From Chryseobacterium sp. Leaf180 (lineage in GTDB: Bacteria > Bacteroidota > Bacteroidia > Flavobacteriales > Weeksellaceae), in NCBI RefSeq assembly GCF_001424585.1, contig NZ_LMPJ01000008.1, forward strand, positions 1 through 64,000: DNA of 64,000 bases. Reading direction: 5' to 3'. Made by a program: the position numbers and the translations under genes. The notes beneath the pieces are model-generated. The model saw only the letters and a program-made list of their open reading frames with translations. It was not told where the DNA came from and searched no databases. Within the stretch, counting starts at the first letter, position 1. Each line of letters begins with the position of its first letter. This document shows, in pieces, positions 8,280 to 17,013 of the stretch.

Positions 8280-9293
8280 ATGATTCTTGAAAACTTTTCG
8301 CTCAAAAACTTCAATACTTTTGGTGTTGATGCTAAAACCAGATATTTTACAGAAGTATATTCGGTTGATGAACTGAAAGAAGCGATACATTTTGCACACG
8401 AAAAATCGCTGGAAGTTTTATTTCTCGGTGGCGGAAGCAATATTCTCTTTACAAAGGATTTCGGAGGTTTGGCTGTAAAGCTTAATTTAATTGGAATTTC
8501 AGTAAAAGAGATCAGTGACAATGAAGTTTTGGTTACGGCAAAATCCGGTGAAAACTGGCATCAGCTGGTTCGTTTTTGCTTGACTAAAAATTTTGGCGGA
8601 CTCGAAAATCTGTCATTGATTCCCGGAAATGTGGGAACTTCTCCTATGCAGAATATTGGTGCGTACGGAACCGAAATAAAAGATGTGTTTGAAAGCTGTA
8701 CGGTTTTAAATCTCGAAACTTTGGAAACTGAGATTTTTGATCTTGAAAAATGTAAATTTGGCTACCGTGATTCAATTTTTAAACAGGAAAAAGGAAAATA
8801 CATCATTCTTGAAGTTACTTTTAAACTGACCAGAAAAAATCATAGCATCAATGTAGAATATGGCGCAATTCAGTCCGAACTTCAGAAAAAAAACATAACG
8901 AAGCCGACAATTCAGGATGTTTCTGCCGCAGTAATCAGAATCAGACAAAGCAAACTGCCAGATCCGAAAATTACAGGAAATGCAGGAAGCTTCTTTAAAA
9001 ATCCGACGATTCCTAAGACTCAATTTTTAGGATTAAAAGAAAAATTCACAGAAATCCCCGGTTACGAAAACGGTGATTTTGTGAAAGTTCCAGCTGGCTG
9101 GCTTATCGAGCAATGCGGATGGAAAGGGAAACAAATAGACAATGTCGCTTCCAATCCTCTTCAGGCACTCGTTTTGGTGAACGCTACAGGACATGCTTCC
9201 GGCAGAGAGATTTTTGATTTTTCTGACATGATTATTCAGTCGGTAAAGAAGAAATTTGGAATTGAACTGGAACGTGAAGTGAATATTATCTAA
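8280..9293 (+). CDS. murB: UDP-N-acetylenolpyruvoylglucosamine reductase
   Basis: Second step of peptidoglycan precursor synthesis: NADPH-dependent, FAD-bound reduction of the MurA product to UDP-MurNAc. 337 residues. The FAD-binding GGGSNIL is at 50-56 and the catalytic Ser237 in NAGSFFKNP at 234-242. The length and the spacing of these motifs suggest the long (type I, E. coli-like) form. The ATG at 8280 is preferred over one at 8235, which lies inside the preceding gene and adds 15 non-homologous residues. Its TAA shares two bases with the vanZ stop on the other strand. Confidence 0.95.
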   Translation: MILENFSLKNFNTFGVDAKTRYFTEVYSVDELKEAIHFAHEKSLEVLFLGGGSNILFTKDFGGLAVKLNLIGISVKEISDNEVLVTAKSGENWHQLVRFCLTKNFGGLENLSLIPGNVGTSPMQNIGAYGTEIKDVFESCTVLNLETLETEIFDLEKCKFGYRDSIFKQEKGKYIILEVTFKLTRKNHSINVEYGAIQSELQKKNITKPTIQDVSAAVIRIRQSKLPDPKITGNAGSFFKNPTIPKTQFLGLKEKFTEIPGYENGDFVKVPAGWLIEQCGWKGKQIDNVASNPLQALVLVNATGHASGREIFDFSDMIIQSVKKKFGIELEREVNII

Positions 9294-9715
9294 GCTCTTT
9301 TAATATCTATTCTCTGATCTAAAAACCGATAGATTTTCCAGCCGAGAAAAACCCCAAACGTATTGAGAATGATATCATCGATCTCAAAAATCCCCATTCT
9401 CGTAAAATACTGCAGACCTTCTACAATTGTGATGGCAGAGACAAATGCATAGAGTAAATTTCGCAGGTTTTTAAGTTTCGGAAACACCCAGCCGAGAAAT
9501 CCAAAAGGCATAAACATCACCACATTTCCGACTACGATTTTTACAATATCCAGCCAGCGAACTGTATCTTTTATAAAATTTACAGTCGACAAAACAGGCT
9601 CAATTCTGATCACATTCATCTCATACTGCGATCTTCCCATGCCCAGAAACATGAGGTACAGAAGGAAAACCGTATACGGGAAAATTAATATTCTGTAGGA
9701 TTTCTTTAGCAGCAT
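9290..9715 (-). CDS. VanZ-like family membrane protein
   Basis: A 141-residue protein with four predicted membrane helices. The VanZ-like pattern is visible in 'N-V-V-M-F-M-P-F-G-F-L-G', 'E-G-L-Q-Y-F' and 'D-D-I-I-L-N-T-F-G-V-F-L-G'. The family includes VanZ (low-level teicoplanin resistance), but most members have no known role. The ATG at 9715 is chosen because a TACATTTG -7 box (9726-9719) covers the TTG further upstream; the mRNA would then be leaderless. Tail-to-tail overlap with murB. Confidence 0.85.
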   Translation of the reverse strand: MLLKKSYRILIFPYTVFLLYLMFLGMGRSQYEMNVIRIEPVLSTVNFIKDTVRWLDIVKIVVGNVVMFMPFGFLGWVFPKLKNLRNLLYAFVSAITIVEGLQYFTRMGIFEIDDIILNTFGVFLGWKIYRFLDQRIDIKRA

Positions 9716-9742
9716 TTGCAAATGTATTCATTTCAAAAGCAT

Positions 9743-9750
9743 TAAATTTG
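9743..9750 (+). promoter_or_regulatory. -7 box for lnt
   Basis: TAAATTTG, 17 bases before the lnt ATG at 9768, in the 52-base divergent gap with the vanZ-like gene. Confidence 0.45.
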
Positions 9751-9767
9751 ATGGGTAAAATATTTTC

Positions 9768-11408
9768 ATGAAATACATATTTCTTTCGCTTATCTCGGCC
9801 ATGCTTTTATCAATTTCGTGGCCTACGTACGGCATTCCGTTTTTTATATTTATTGCATTGGTTCCACTGCTTATAATGGAACATGATATTTCGAAGTTTT
9901 CTAGTTTGAAAAGAAAAGGAGGATCGATTTTCGGTCTTACCTATCTCTGCTTTGTGATCTGGAATATTGTCACGACAGGTTGGCTCTATGAAGCGAGAAA
10001 TCCGGATGGAAGTCATTCGCTTTTTGCGGTGGTTTTTCCGGTTTTGGTCAATTCGCTTTTATATTCGCTCGTTTTTCAGTGCTATCACTGGTACAAAAAT
10101 GCGCAGGGAACATATTGGGGACTTGCTTTTTTTGTGGCCTTCTGGATGTGTTTTGAGAAGTTTCATCTCTCGTGGGAACTCACCTGGCCATGGCTGAATC
10201 TTGGAAATGCATTTTCAGATTTTCCAAAACTTATCCAGTGGTATGATACTTTGGGTGCAACAGGCGGCAGTTTCTGGATTCTTTTAATCAATGTTTTTAT
10301 ATTTTACACGATCAGAATTTATCAGGCAGGAAGAAAAAGGAAAAGTCTGGTGGTCAATATTTCCATTATTTCGGCTTTGATTTTTTTACCGATGATTATT
10401 TCTTTGGTAAAATATAATCAGTTTGATGAAAAACCTGTCGGTGAAGTAAGCGTTTTGATGCTGCAGCCAGATCTCGATCCGTATTCTGAAAAATATTCCC
10501 AAGACAGCCTTACAATTCAAAATGATCTTTTAAATCTTGCCGAAGCCAATTCTAAAGGAAAAATCGATTATTACATCGCTCCGGAAACGGCGCTTCCCGG
10601 GAACGGCTCTTTTTCTGAAACTGCTTTAGACCGAAGCACCGTTTTATTTAATGTAAAGAATTTTTTGAAGCAGCATCCGGGATCGGTTTTTGCGACCGGC
10701 GCGTCATCGCACAGAATTTTTAAAGAAGAGAAAAACCTTCCCAAAGAAGCGTATCAGATTGCACCGATGTCGTGGAAAGTCAATTACAATACCGCAATTC
10801 AGCTTTCTCCCGATCAGCCGATATTGGTTTATCATAAAGGAAAACTGGTTCCCGGCGTTGAAATTTTCCCATACATCAGTGTTTTAAAACCACTTTTAGG
10901 AAATGCGATGCTTGATCTTGGCGGTACAGTGGCGTCGCTGGGAATAGATAAAGAGCGCGTAGCCTTTTCTAATCCATATAATAAAGGCAAACTTGCTCCG
11001 ATTATTTGCTACGAAAGTATTTACGGAGAATTTACCGCAGAATATGTTCGGAAAGGAGCCAATTTTCTCGCGATCATGACCAATGATTCCTGGTGGGGCG
11101 TTTCTGAAGGTCACAAACAGTTGCTATCTTATGCTAAACTTCGTGCCATTGAAACAAGACGGGAAATTGCACGCGCTGCCAACAGTGGAATTTCTGCACA
11201 TATCGACGCAAGAGGAGAAATCATAGAAGATACTTTTTACGGCGACAAAACGGCACTGTATGCTAAAGTGAAACTGTATGAAGGCGAAACATTTTATGTG
11301 AAAGCCGGCGATTTCCTTACAAGGATCTGCACTTTCGCAGTTGGATTTTTATTTTTCTATTGGTTATTCACATTTTTGCAGGAAAAATATAAATCACGAA
11401 AAGTTTAA
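9768..11408 (+). CDS. lnt: Apolipoprotein N-acyltransferase
   Basis: Inner-membrane enzyme that adds the third acyl chain to lipoproteins. 546 residues: about six N-terminal membrane helices (to ~200), a periplasmic nitrilase-like domain (~215-510) and a last membrane helix at the C terminus. The Glu-Lys-Cys triad is visible as E273 (PETALPG), K359 (GKLVPGVE) and C414 (IICYES). It has several lipoproteins as neighbours. Transcribed from its own promoter, divergent to the vanZ-like gene. Confidence 0.95.
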   Translation: MKYIFLSLISAMLLSISWPTYGIPFFIFIALVPLLIMEHDISKFSSLKRKGGSIFGLTYLCFVIWNIVTTGWLYEARNPDGSHSLFAVVFPVLVNSLLYSLVFQCYHWYKNAQGTYWGLAFFVAFWMCFEKFHLSWELTWPWLNLGNAFSDFPKLIQWYDTLGATGGSFWILLINVFIFYTIRIYQAGRKRKSLVVNISIISALIFLPMIISLVKYNQFDEKPVGEVSVLMLQPDLDPYSEKYSQDSLTIQNDLLNLAEANSKGKIDYYIAPETALPGNGSFSETALDRSTVLFNVKNFLKQHPGSVFATGASSHRIFKEEKNLPKEAYQIAPMSWKVNYNTAIQLSPDQPILVYHKGKLVPGVEIFPYISVLKPLLGNAMLDLGGTVASLGIDKERVAFSNPYNKGKLAPIICYESIYGEFTAEYVRKGANFLAIMTNDSWWGVSEGHKQLLSYAKLRAIETRREIARAANSGISAHIDARGEIIEDTFYGDKTALYAKVKLYEGETFYVKAGDFLTRICTFAVGFLFFYWLFTFLQEKYKSRKV

Positions 11409-11597
11409 TTTCATCAAACTGCGCAAAGAATCTCGTATCATTTAAACAAAAATCCTCAATAATTGCTGAATTTCTGAAATATTAGTTGTTTGTTAAGAAA
11501 ATTTTGCTAAATTTAATCTATAATTAACATTGCGTTAACACAAGTAGGTGCGCAATTTGTTATACAGTTATTTCTTAATTTTAAAAACATATGTGTA

Positions 11598-11810
11598 ATG
11601 AATACTATTCAGGATGAATTTCAGACATTTAGTCAAGAACTCAAAAAATTAAATATCGATGTACAGCGTGTAGAAAAAGCTGGAAACGGCAGCATGGATT
11701 TTCATGAAGTTTTCTATAAATCACCAAGATACAACGAAGTAAAATCGGTATATGTACAAAGACGAACGCTCGATACGCTGCTGGAAAAATTCCGCGAAGT
11801 GTACAGCTAA
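11598..11810 (+). CDS. Small conserved-looking protein, 70 residues
   Basis: A 70-residue soluble, charged, probably helical protein with no recognised domain. A clean gene structure supports it: ATG start, about 190 bases of AT-rich upstream sequence, and a perfect hairpin terminator right after the stop. No membrane segment or signal. Function unknown. Confidence 0.65.
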   Translation: MNTIQDEFQTFSQELKKLNIDVQRVEKAGNGSMDFHEVFYKSPRYNEVKSVYVQRRTLDTLLEKFREVYS

Positions 11811-11818
11811 AAAATAAA

Positions 11819-11847
11819 AATGCGTTTCAAGTATTCTGAAACGCATT
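11819..11847 (+). terminator. Terminator after the 70-residue protein gene
   Basis: AATGCGTTTC (11819-11828) pairs with GAAACGCATT (11838-11847), plus one A-T pair inside, followed by a T run. Confidence 0.85.
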
Positions 11848-11907
11848 TTTTATTTAAGAATAAACGTAAAATTTAAACGGCAAAATTTTTCGAACTTTTA
11901 TCAGGAC

Positions 11908-11943
11908 AAAAAAGCATTTCCAACTTTCCGGAAATGCTTTTTT
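11908..11943 (-). terminator. Terminator of the outer-membrane barrel gene
   Basis: A 14-bp perfect stem, AAAAAAGCATTTCC (11908-11921) with its complement at 11930-11943, and an 8-base loop. Located 15 bases after the stop of the minus-strand gene. Confidence 0.85.
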
Positions 11944-11957
11944 ATATGTGTTTAAAT

Positions 11958-12716
11958 TTAAAATCTGTAACCAAGCGACAAGCCGCTTCGGAAACCAGCC
12001 CAAGGTCCGTCAACATTGATGGTCGCCCCTGACGAATTTGTCTGTACTGTGTAATCTACGTACGGAATATCAAGCTTTTCGATTTCAGCTTTCAGCTGAG
12101 CCTGCATTTCCGGTGTAAGTACAACATTTCCGCTGAGAACAAAATCACCTGTACCCTTTCCATAATGTGCGCCTGCGATCCAAAAATCGAGAACAAAAGT
12201 CTGGCTTTTATTAAGGAAAAACTGCGCACCAACCATCAGTCCGCCGCTGTTTCCGGTTGTGTCACCACTTCCTTTCAAAGGAATCGGAATGTTCACATTG
12301 TTCGCCGCCATGTAATCGTAAATAAAATCAAACGTATTAGACGTCACTTTAGAATAACGGTAATAAGGCGCAATGTAGAAACCTTTGCCAAAACCCTGAC
12401 CTAAATAAAACCTTGGCTCTATCGTAAAGTTGCTGGCTTTTGCCTCAAGATTTTTAAATCTCGCTTCGTCATCATCATCCAGAATACTGTTCATAAAGGG
12501 AATTTTTCCTTCGGGCATAATTCCAAAACCGACATTCACTGAGAACCAGCGGTTGATTGATCTTTCGTACGAAAGATTGATGTTTCTGAAGATGTAGCCG
12601 GTAACATTGGTTTTAATAATGTTCATCTTTGGTGCAACCACCGCTACTTCTTCTTCCTGTGCTTTTAGACCTGAGAAAGCGAAAAGCACAAATGCAATGA
12701 GGGAGAGTTTTTTCAT
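11958..12716 (-). CDS. Outer-membrane beta-barrel protein (DUF3575-like)
   Basis: A 252-residue exported protein with a cleavable signal peptide (MKKLSLIAFVLFAFSGLKAQ, cut after Ala19). The mature part has alternating hydrophobic/aromatic strands such as R-N-I-N-L-S-Y-E-R-S and N-F-T-I-E-P-R-F-Y-L, and ends in Y-R-F, the usual C-terminal Phe of outer-membrane barrels. The pattern fits DUF3575-type proteins of Bacteroidetes; no ligand is known. Single-gene unit with its own terminator. Confidence 0.75.
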   Translation of the reverse strand: MKKLSLIAFVLFAFSGLKAQEEEVAVVAPKMNIIKTNVTGYIFRNINLSYERSINRWFSVNVGFGIMPEGKIPFMNSILDDDDEARFKNLEAKASNFTIEPRFYLGQGFGKGFYIAPYYRYSKVTSNTFDFIYDYMAANNVNIPIPLKGSGDTTGNSGGLMVGAQFFLNKSQTFVLDFWIAGAHYGKGTGDFVLSGNVVLTPEMQAQLKAEIEKLDIPYVDYTVQTNSSGATINVDGPWAGFRSGLSLGYRF

Positions 12717-12760
12717 AAAATCTGGTTTATCAATTTATATTAAATTTAAAAATTATAATT

Positions 12761-12795
12761 AAAAAATCGCTCATAAATTTTATAAGCGATTTTTT
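12761..12795. terminator. Hairpin between the barrel gene and the T9SS cargo gene
   Basis: AAAAAATCGCT (12761-12771) pairs with AGCGATTTTTT (12785-12795). It lies just after the stop of the minus-strand T9SS gene and is A/T-flanked on both sides. Confidence 0.8.
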
Positions 12796-12816
12796 ATTTT
12801 ACATTTTCACAAAAAA

Positions 12817-13800
12817 TTATTTTTTGATGAATTTTATACTTTCAGAGCTTACCTTTTCACCGGAAATTTCAATAAAATACGATGATACAGGCAGTTCTGA
12901 AACTTCCACAACACCAGATTTTACATCTGAAGATTTGATCAGTTTGCCGTCAAGACTGTAGATGTTTGCTTTTTTGTATTGCGAAAGATCTCCCTTGATG
13001 AACAGCTGATCCTGCACCGGATTGGGATAAATCTGCAGCGACTTTTTCTTTAAATCATTCGAAAGCGTGCTCAGGAAAGCTTCATTCAAAGCCTGCGCGC
13101 CGTTCGTCGACTGGTTAACTCCTAATACTGCCACCACGATGCTTCCTTCAGTAGATGTAAGAATCGGGAATTTGCGGATGTTATCGTAATATGTGTACGA
13201 AGTATTGGTAATTGTTCCAGGAACCAAACCGCCGATAAGAAGAGCAAAATTCTGCACAGATTTTACGCGCAAAATATTTGTATACGTTTTTGCACCGATT
13301 GTTAAAGTTCCGGTCGCATCAGCATTGGTTACGATAGTCCCACTGAATGTACCGGAAATGGTACTGCTGGTAAATGTTCCTGCAGCCGTATCGGTATTGG
13401 TAAAGCCAAACGTTGTAGGATAAGTCATCGCCGTACCGTTGTTGGAAATAAAATTAAGCGTGGCATCCGCAGTCACCAAAGCAGTAATTTCAAGTTTTGT
13501 CGAAGTCTGCTTATAAAAAACCGTAGTTCCGCCGTTTACCAGTTTCAAAGTACTTCCCGGATACGTTACGATTTCTGAAGCAAGAGGTGTTGAATAAACA
13601 TTGGGAGCAGCTACGCCCTGAGTAACATTAGGGTTGGCAAATGTCGAATTCGCTCCGGTCGGCGTATTGTTCACCGTTCCGTTGATCAGCACATTGTTAG
13701 CCGTTTCACCTGCAATGGGATCGTTAAAAGCTTTTGTAATAGTGGTTTGCGCCTGCAAAAGACCGCAGAAAGCAGTCAAAAGAAGTAAAGTTTTTTTCAT
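12817..13800 (-). CDS. Secreted protein with T9SS type A sorting domain
   Basis: A 327-residue protein with a signal peptide (MKKTLLLLTAFCGLLQAQ). The middle (~20-250) is Thr/Asn/Gly-rich beta sequence of no recognised family. The last ~75 residues are a T9SS type A C-terminal domain: L-Q-I-Y-P-N-P-V-Q-D-Q, then a Y-S-L-D-G-K strand and final K-F-I-K-K. The domain is cleaved or anchored at the surface by PorU-like machinery. Function unknown. Upstream sequence contains TATCTTTA, a near-consensus -7 box. Confidence 0.85.
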   Translation of the reverse strand: MKKTLLLLTAFCGLLQAQTTITKAFNDPIAGETANNVLINGTVNNTPTGANSTFANPNVTQGVAAPNVYSTPLASEIVTYPGSTLKLVNGGTTVFYKQTSTKLEITALVTADATLNFISNNGTAMTYPTTFGFTNTDTAAGTFTSSTISGTFSGTIVTNADATGTLTIGAKTYTNILRVKSVQNFALLIGGLVPGTITNTSYTYYDNIRKFPILTSTEGSIVVAVLGVNQSTNGAQALNEAFLSTLSNDLKKKSLQIYPNPVQDQLFIKGDLSQYKKANIYSLDGKLIKSSDVKSGVVEVSELPVSSYFIEISGEKVSSESIKFIKK

Positions 13801-13907
13801 ATCTTTTTTTTGTAAAGATACTTAAAAAACATAGGGCACGTCATTTTATTTCATGCGTGAGATCATAATAAATAGCAGGTTACCTTTGAGTAAAATTCGC
13901 TTCTAAA

Positions 13908-15659
13908 TCAAGATTTCTCATCCAGCTCGATTTCCTTTCGTAATTGGGATCTGTAAAGAGTAGCATAATATCCGTTTATATTCAGCAAATCACTGTGGTT
14001 GCCTTCTTCCACTATTTTTCCCTGATCCATCACAATAATCTTATCGGCTTTTTCAATGGTTGAAAGTCGGTGGGCAATGATAATCGAGGTACGGTTTTTC
14101 GTTATTTTTTCGGTCGCCCGCTGAATCAGTTTCTCACTTTCATGATCTATCGAGGAAGTCGCTTCATCCAGAATCAGAATTTTAGGATCAGAAAGATACG
14201 CTCTCAAAAACGACAGGAGCTGTCGCTGCCCGAGTGAAATGGAAGATCCGCGCTCGCTTACGATATACTCATAACCGCCGGGAAGGCTTTCAATAAAATC
14301 ATCAACTTCAATTTCCCGCGCACCGGCTTTTATTTGTTCTAAAGTTATTTCTTCATTTCCGAAAGTGAGATTTTCAAAAATGCTTCCGTGAAAAAGAAAG
14401 ACATCCTGTAAAACCACGCCAATATGACTTCGAAGACAGTACAGTTCATAATCGCGAACCTCAATATCATCAATCAGAATTTTTCCTGAGGTGATGTCGT
14501 AAAGTCTTGTGATTAAACTGATTATTGTAGATTTACCGGCACCCGTTGCACCTACAATCGCGACTGTTTCACCAGGATTTACTTTAAAATCTATTCCTTT
14601 TAAAACTTCCTGCTTATCGTCGTAGGCAAAATGCACATCCTGAAATTCTATTTTTCCTTCAAAATGATCTTTAGAAACCGTGCCTTTATTTTCCATCGCA
14701 TAATCTTCGTCCATCACGCCCAAAACACGCTCGGCACCCACAATTCCCCTTTGAATATTATTAAAACGGTCGGCAATCTGCCGTAAAGGACGAATTAGCA
14801 TCGATATATATTGAATGAAAGCGATTACTGCACCGGCTTTAATGGTGATAAATCCGCCGTAGAAAAGAATAAAACCAATAAATAAGGAGGAAATCAACTC
14901 AACAACCGGGAAAAAAAGCGAGAATATAAATACTGTTTTCAAAAGCGCGCCTTTCAGTGTGATATTGATTTCATCAAATTTCTCAAATTCAGCTTTTTGT
15001 CGGTTAAACACCTGAATAATCGGCATTCCGGCAAGCCGTTCCTGTACAAACGAGTTTTGATTGGCCGTCCACGTTCTCTCGTCGCCAAATGCTTTCTTTA
15101 ATCTTTTCTGAAAAAACCGTGTAATGATTACCATTAAAGGTAGAATCGCCAATGTGATGTAACTGAGATGAACATCGGTATTAAACATCATTACGAGCAC
15201 AAATACGATTCGCAGAATGTCTCCGAAAACCATTAAAAACCCGTCGGTATAAACCGTGGCAATGGTTTCAACATCGCCTACAGCACGCGTCACCAATTGT
15301 CCGATCGGCGTTTTATCAAAGAAGGAAGTCCGGAAATAAATCAGTTTATCGTAGAGCCGCTCGCGGATGTCACGGATTACGTTTTGCGAAATAAAATTTG
15401 AAAAATAAACCAGGAAAAAATTCAGGAAAGTTTCCGCAGCAACCAACGCAACCAAAATATACACGTGCTTCATCAGAAGCGCTTTGTCTTTGAGCGCGGT
15501 GATATCCTGATCGACAATAATCATCGTGAGATACGGCCGGTACGTAGAAACCATCGCCAATGCAATGGATATTATTAAGGTAAAAATAAACCAGGACCGG
15601 AATTTCATCCCGATAAAAAACAGTCTTTTTATAATGTCCCAGGTATCTTGCTTTTTCAT
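13908..15659 (-). CDS. MsbA-type ABC exporter (ATP-binding and permease in one chain)
   Basis: A 583-residue half-transporter. An N-terminal six-helix permease (~20-300) precedes an ATPase domain: Walker A GATGAGKST (370-378), signature SLGQRQ (475-480, an LSGGQ variant), Walker B ILILDEA (494-500) and H-loop His530. Such homodimeric exporters move lipids (MsbA), drugs or peptides; the cargo is not readable here. lpxK is nearby but on the other strand, so a lipid A role is only suggestive. Single gene, minus strand. Confidence 0.9.
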   Translation of the reverse strand: MKKQDTWDIIKRLFFIGMKFRSWFIFTLIISIALAMVSTYRPYLTMIIVDQDITALKDKALLMKHVYILVALVAAETFLNFFLVYFSNFISQNVIRDIRERLYDKLIYFRTSFFDKTPIGQLVTRAVGDVETIATVYTDGFLMVFGDILRIVFVLVMMFNTDVHLSYITLAILPLMVIITRFFQKRLKKAFGDERTWTANQNSFVQERLAGMPIIQVFNRQKAEFEKFDEINITLKGALLKTVFIFSLFFPVVELISSLFIGFILFYGGFITIKAGAVIAFIQYISMLIRPLRQIADRFNNIQRGIVGAERVLGVMDEDYAMENKGTVSKDHFEGKIEFQDVHFAYDDKQEVLKGIDFKVNPGETVAIVGATGAGKSTIISLITRLYDITSGKILIDDIEVRDYELYCLRSHIGVVLQDVFLFHGSIFENLTFGNEEITLEQIKAGAREIEVDDFIESLPGGYEYIVSERGSSISLGQRQLLSFLRAYLSDPKILILDEATSSIDHESEKLIQRATEKITKNRTSIIIAHRLSTIEKADKIIVMDQGKIVEEGNHSDLLNINGYYATLYRSQLRKEIELDEKS

Positions 15660-15741
15660 TGATCTGAATTGAAGAAAAATTTGCTACGCAAAAATACGGC
15701 TTTTAAAACGGTAAACAAAGACGGCAATAATCAGCCGATGA

Positions 15742-16086
15742 TTATCGGTTTTCTTTTTGGCCGATTTGATCGATTTCGTAGGCGGGTTTTTTGAGATCTT
15801 CTTTTTGCAATCTGTTTTCAAGAATTTTATAGCCGCCGTACACTGCAGCAACCGCAATGATCCAGCTTACGAAATTGAGGCCGGAAATCCCCGTGTAATT
15901 ATTTTCGTCTACAAAATTTGGGTTGGTCAGTGCTTCATAAATTCCATATGCAAAAAGGAAAAATACCTGAAAACCGAGATATATACCTAATGCCAACAGG
16001 CCAAAATGCCATTTGGTTTTGCCAAAACGCTCAGCAAGGTTAGCGTAATATCGGTACGCAACGATCATAATAAAAATAGAAATCAT
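15742..16086 (-). CDS. Small integral membrane protein
   Basis: A 114-residue protein with three hydrophobic helices: N-terminal (~1-13), ~27-50 and ~70-88, and a charged C-terminal tail. Not assigned to a family. It starts 15 bases after the truA stop on the same strand, so probably co-transcribed with truA. Function unknown. Confidence 0.65.
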   Translation of the reverse strand: MISIFIMIVAYRYYANLAERFGKTKWHFGLLALGIYLGFQVFFLFAYGIYEALTNPNFVDENNYTGISGLNFVSWIIAVAAVYGGYKILENRLQKEDLKKPAYEIDQIGQKENR

Positions 16087-16101
16087 CTGTGTTTATATAT
16101 T

Positions 16102-16833
16102 TTAAAAGTCGTAGCCAACGTCTACAAGAAACAGGCCTTGCGCGGGCGCAGAGGTTCCGGCGGCATTGCGGTTTTTATCTTCAATTATTTTTCGGAGTTC
16201 ATTCGGTTGAATTTTTCCTGCACCAATATCAACCATCGTTCCAACGATTGCACGCACCATATTTCTGAGAAAGCGGTTTGCAGAGACGGTAAATTTCAGT
16301 TCGCTGCCCGTCTGTTCCCATTCTGCTCTGTACATTTTGCAGAAATTGGTTTTGTTGTCGGTGTGCAGTTTCGCGAAGCTGGTAAAATCTTCATACCCGA
16401 ATAAAATTTTACAGGCTTCGTTCATTTTTTCCACGTCGATTTTTCTCCGCCAAAGCTGCCACGCAGAATCCTGTGTAAAAGGATTCTTTTCTAATGAAAT
16501 AAAATATTCATAAGTACGGAACGTCGCATCAAAACGCGCATGAAAATCATCGCGTACTTTAAAAATCTTCTGCACCGCAATATCAGCCGGCAAAAAGCTG
16601 TTCAGCTGATGAACGAGATGCTCATTTAAAGGAGAATCAACATCAAAATGCGCAAACATTTTTTTGGCATGAACGCCGGTATCGGTGCGTCCCGCTGCTG
16701 TTGTTTTGATTTCGCTTCTCAAAATGATAGAAAGTGCACGCTCGAGTTCCTGTTGCACAGAGATTTCTTTAGGCTGAATCTGATAGCCAAAATAGTTTTT
16801 TCCGTGGTACGAAAACTGTACGAAATATCTCAA
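16102..16833 (-). CDS. truA: tRNA pseudouridine synthase A (TTG start)
   Basis: Modifies U38-U40 in tRNA anticodon arms. From the TTG at 16833 it has 243 residues, beginning (M)RYFVQFSYHG like other TruA proteins. The catalytic Asp51 is in AAGRTDTGVHA (46-56). No in-frame ATG exists near this point. Further upstream the frame stays open to a GTG at 17010, but a perfect -7 box TACTTTTG (16908-16901) and the lpxK start lie in that stretch, so the longer form is rejected. A GTG at 16872 is a possible alternative. Divergent to lpxK. Confidence 0.93.
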   Translation of the reverse strand: MRYFVQFSYHGKNYFGYQIQPKEISVQQELERALSIILRSEIKTTAAGRTDTGVHAKKMFAHFDVDSPLNEHLVHQLNSFLPADIAVQKIFKVRDDFHARFDATFRTYEYFISLEKNPFTQDSAWQLWRRKIDVEKMNEACKILFGYEDFTSFAKLHTDNKTNFCKMYRAEWEQTGSELKFTVSANRFLRNMVRAIVGTMVDIGAGKIQPNELRKIIEDKNRNAAGTSAPAQGLFLVDVGYDF

Positions 16834-16900
16834 AACAGAGGTAAAATAAAAGTGTGGTGATGAAAACTTCACGTGCAGAACCGCACCGAAATCTATGCAG

Positions 16901-16908
16901 CAAAAGTA
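16901..16908 (-). promoter_or_regulatory. -7 box for truA
   Basis: TACTTTTG on the minus strand, about 70 bases upstream of the TTG start. It shows that transcription starts inside the longer open frame. Confidence 0.5.
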
Positions 16909-16998
16909 AGGTAAATTAATGATAATAAACTTCTTTAAAATGAAATTTATCACAGAAAACTCAGCTGTTTTTATCCTGATTCTCACTTCAAAATTCCT

Positions 16999-17006
16999 TA
17001 TTTTTG
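16999..17006 (+). promoter_or_regulatory. -7 box for lpxK, probably leaderless
   Basis: TATTTTTG ends seven bases before the lpxK ATG at 17014, so the transcript would start at or beside the start codon. Confidence 0.5.
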
Positions 17007-17013
17007 CCACCGT

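Noticed and set aside
9290-9293. Possible error at the murB/vanZ junction because the stops overlap
   Set aside because: Both proteins have complete C termini; tail-to-tail sharing of stop bases is a normal compact arrangement.
16834-17010. Longer truA starting at a GTG at 17010
   Set aside because: The extension contains a perfect promoter box for truA and overlaps the lpxK promoter; homology starts at R-Y-F-V-Q-F-S-Y.
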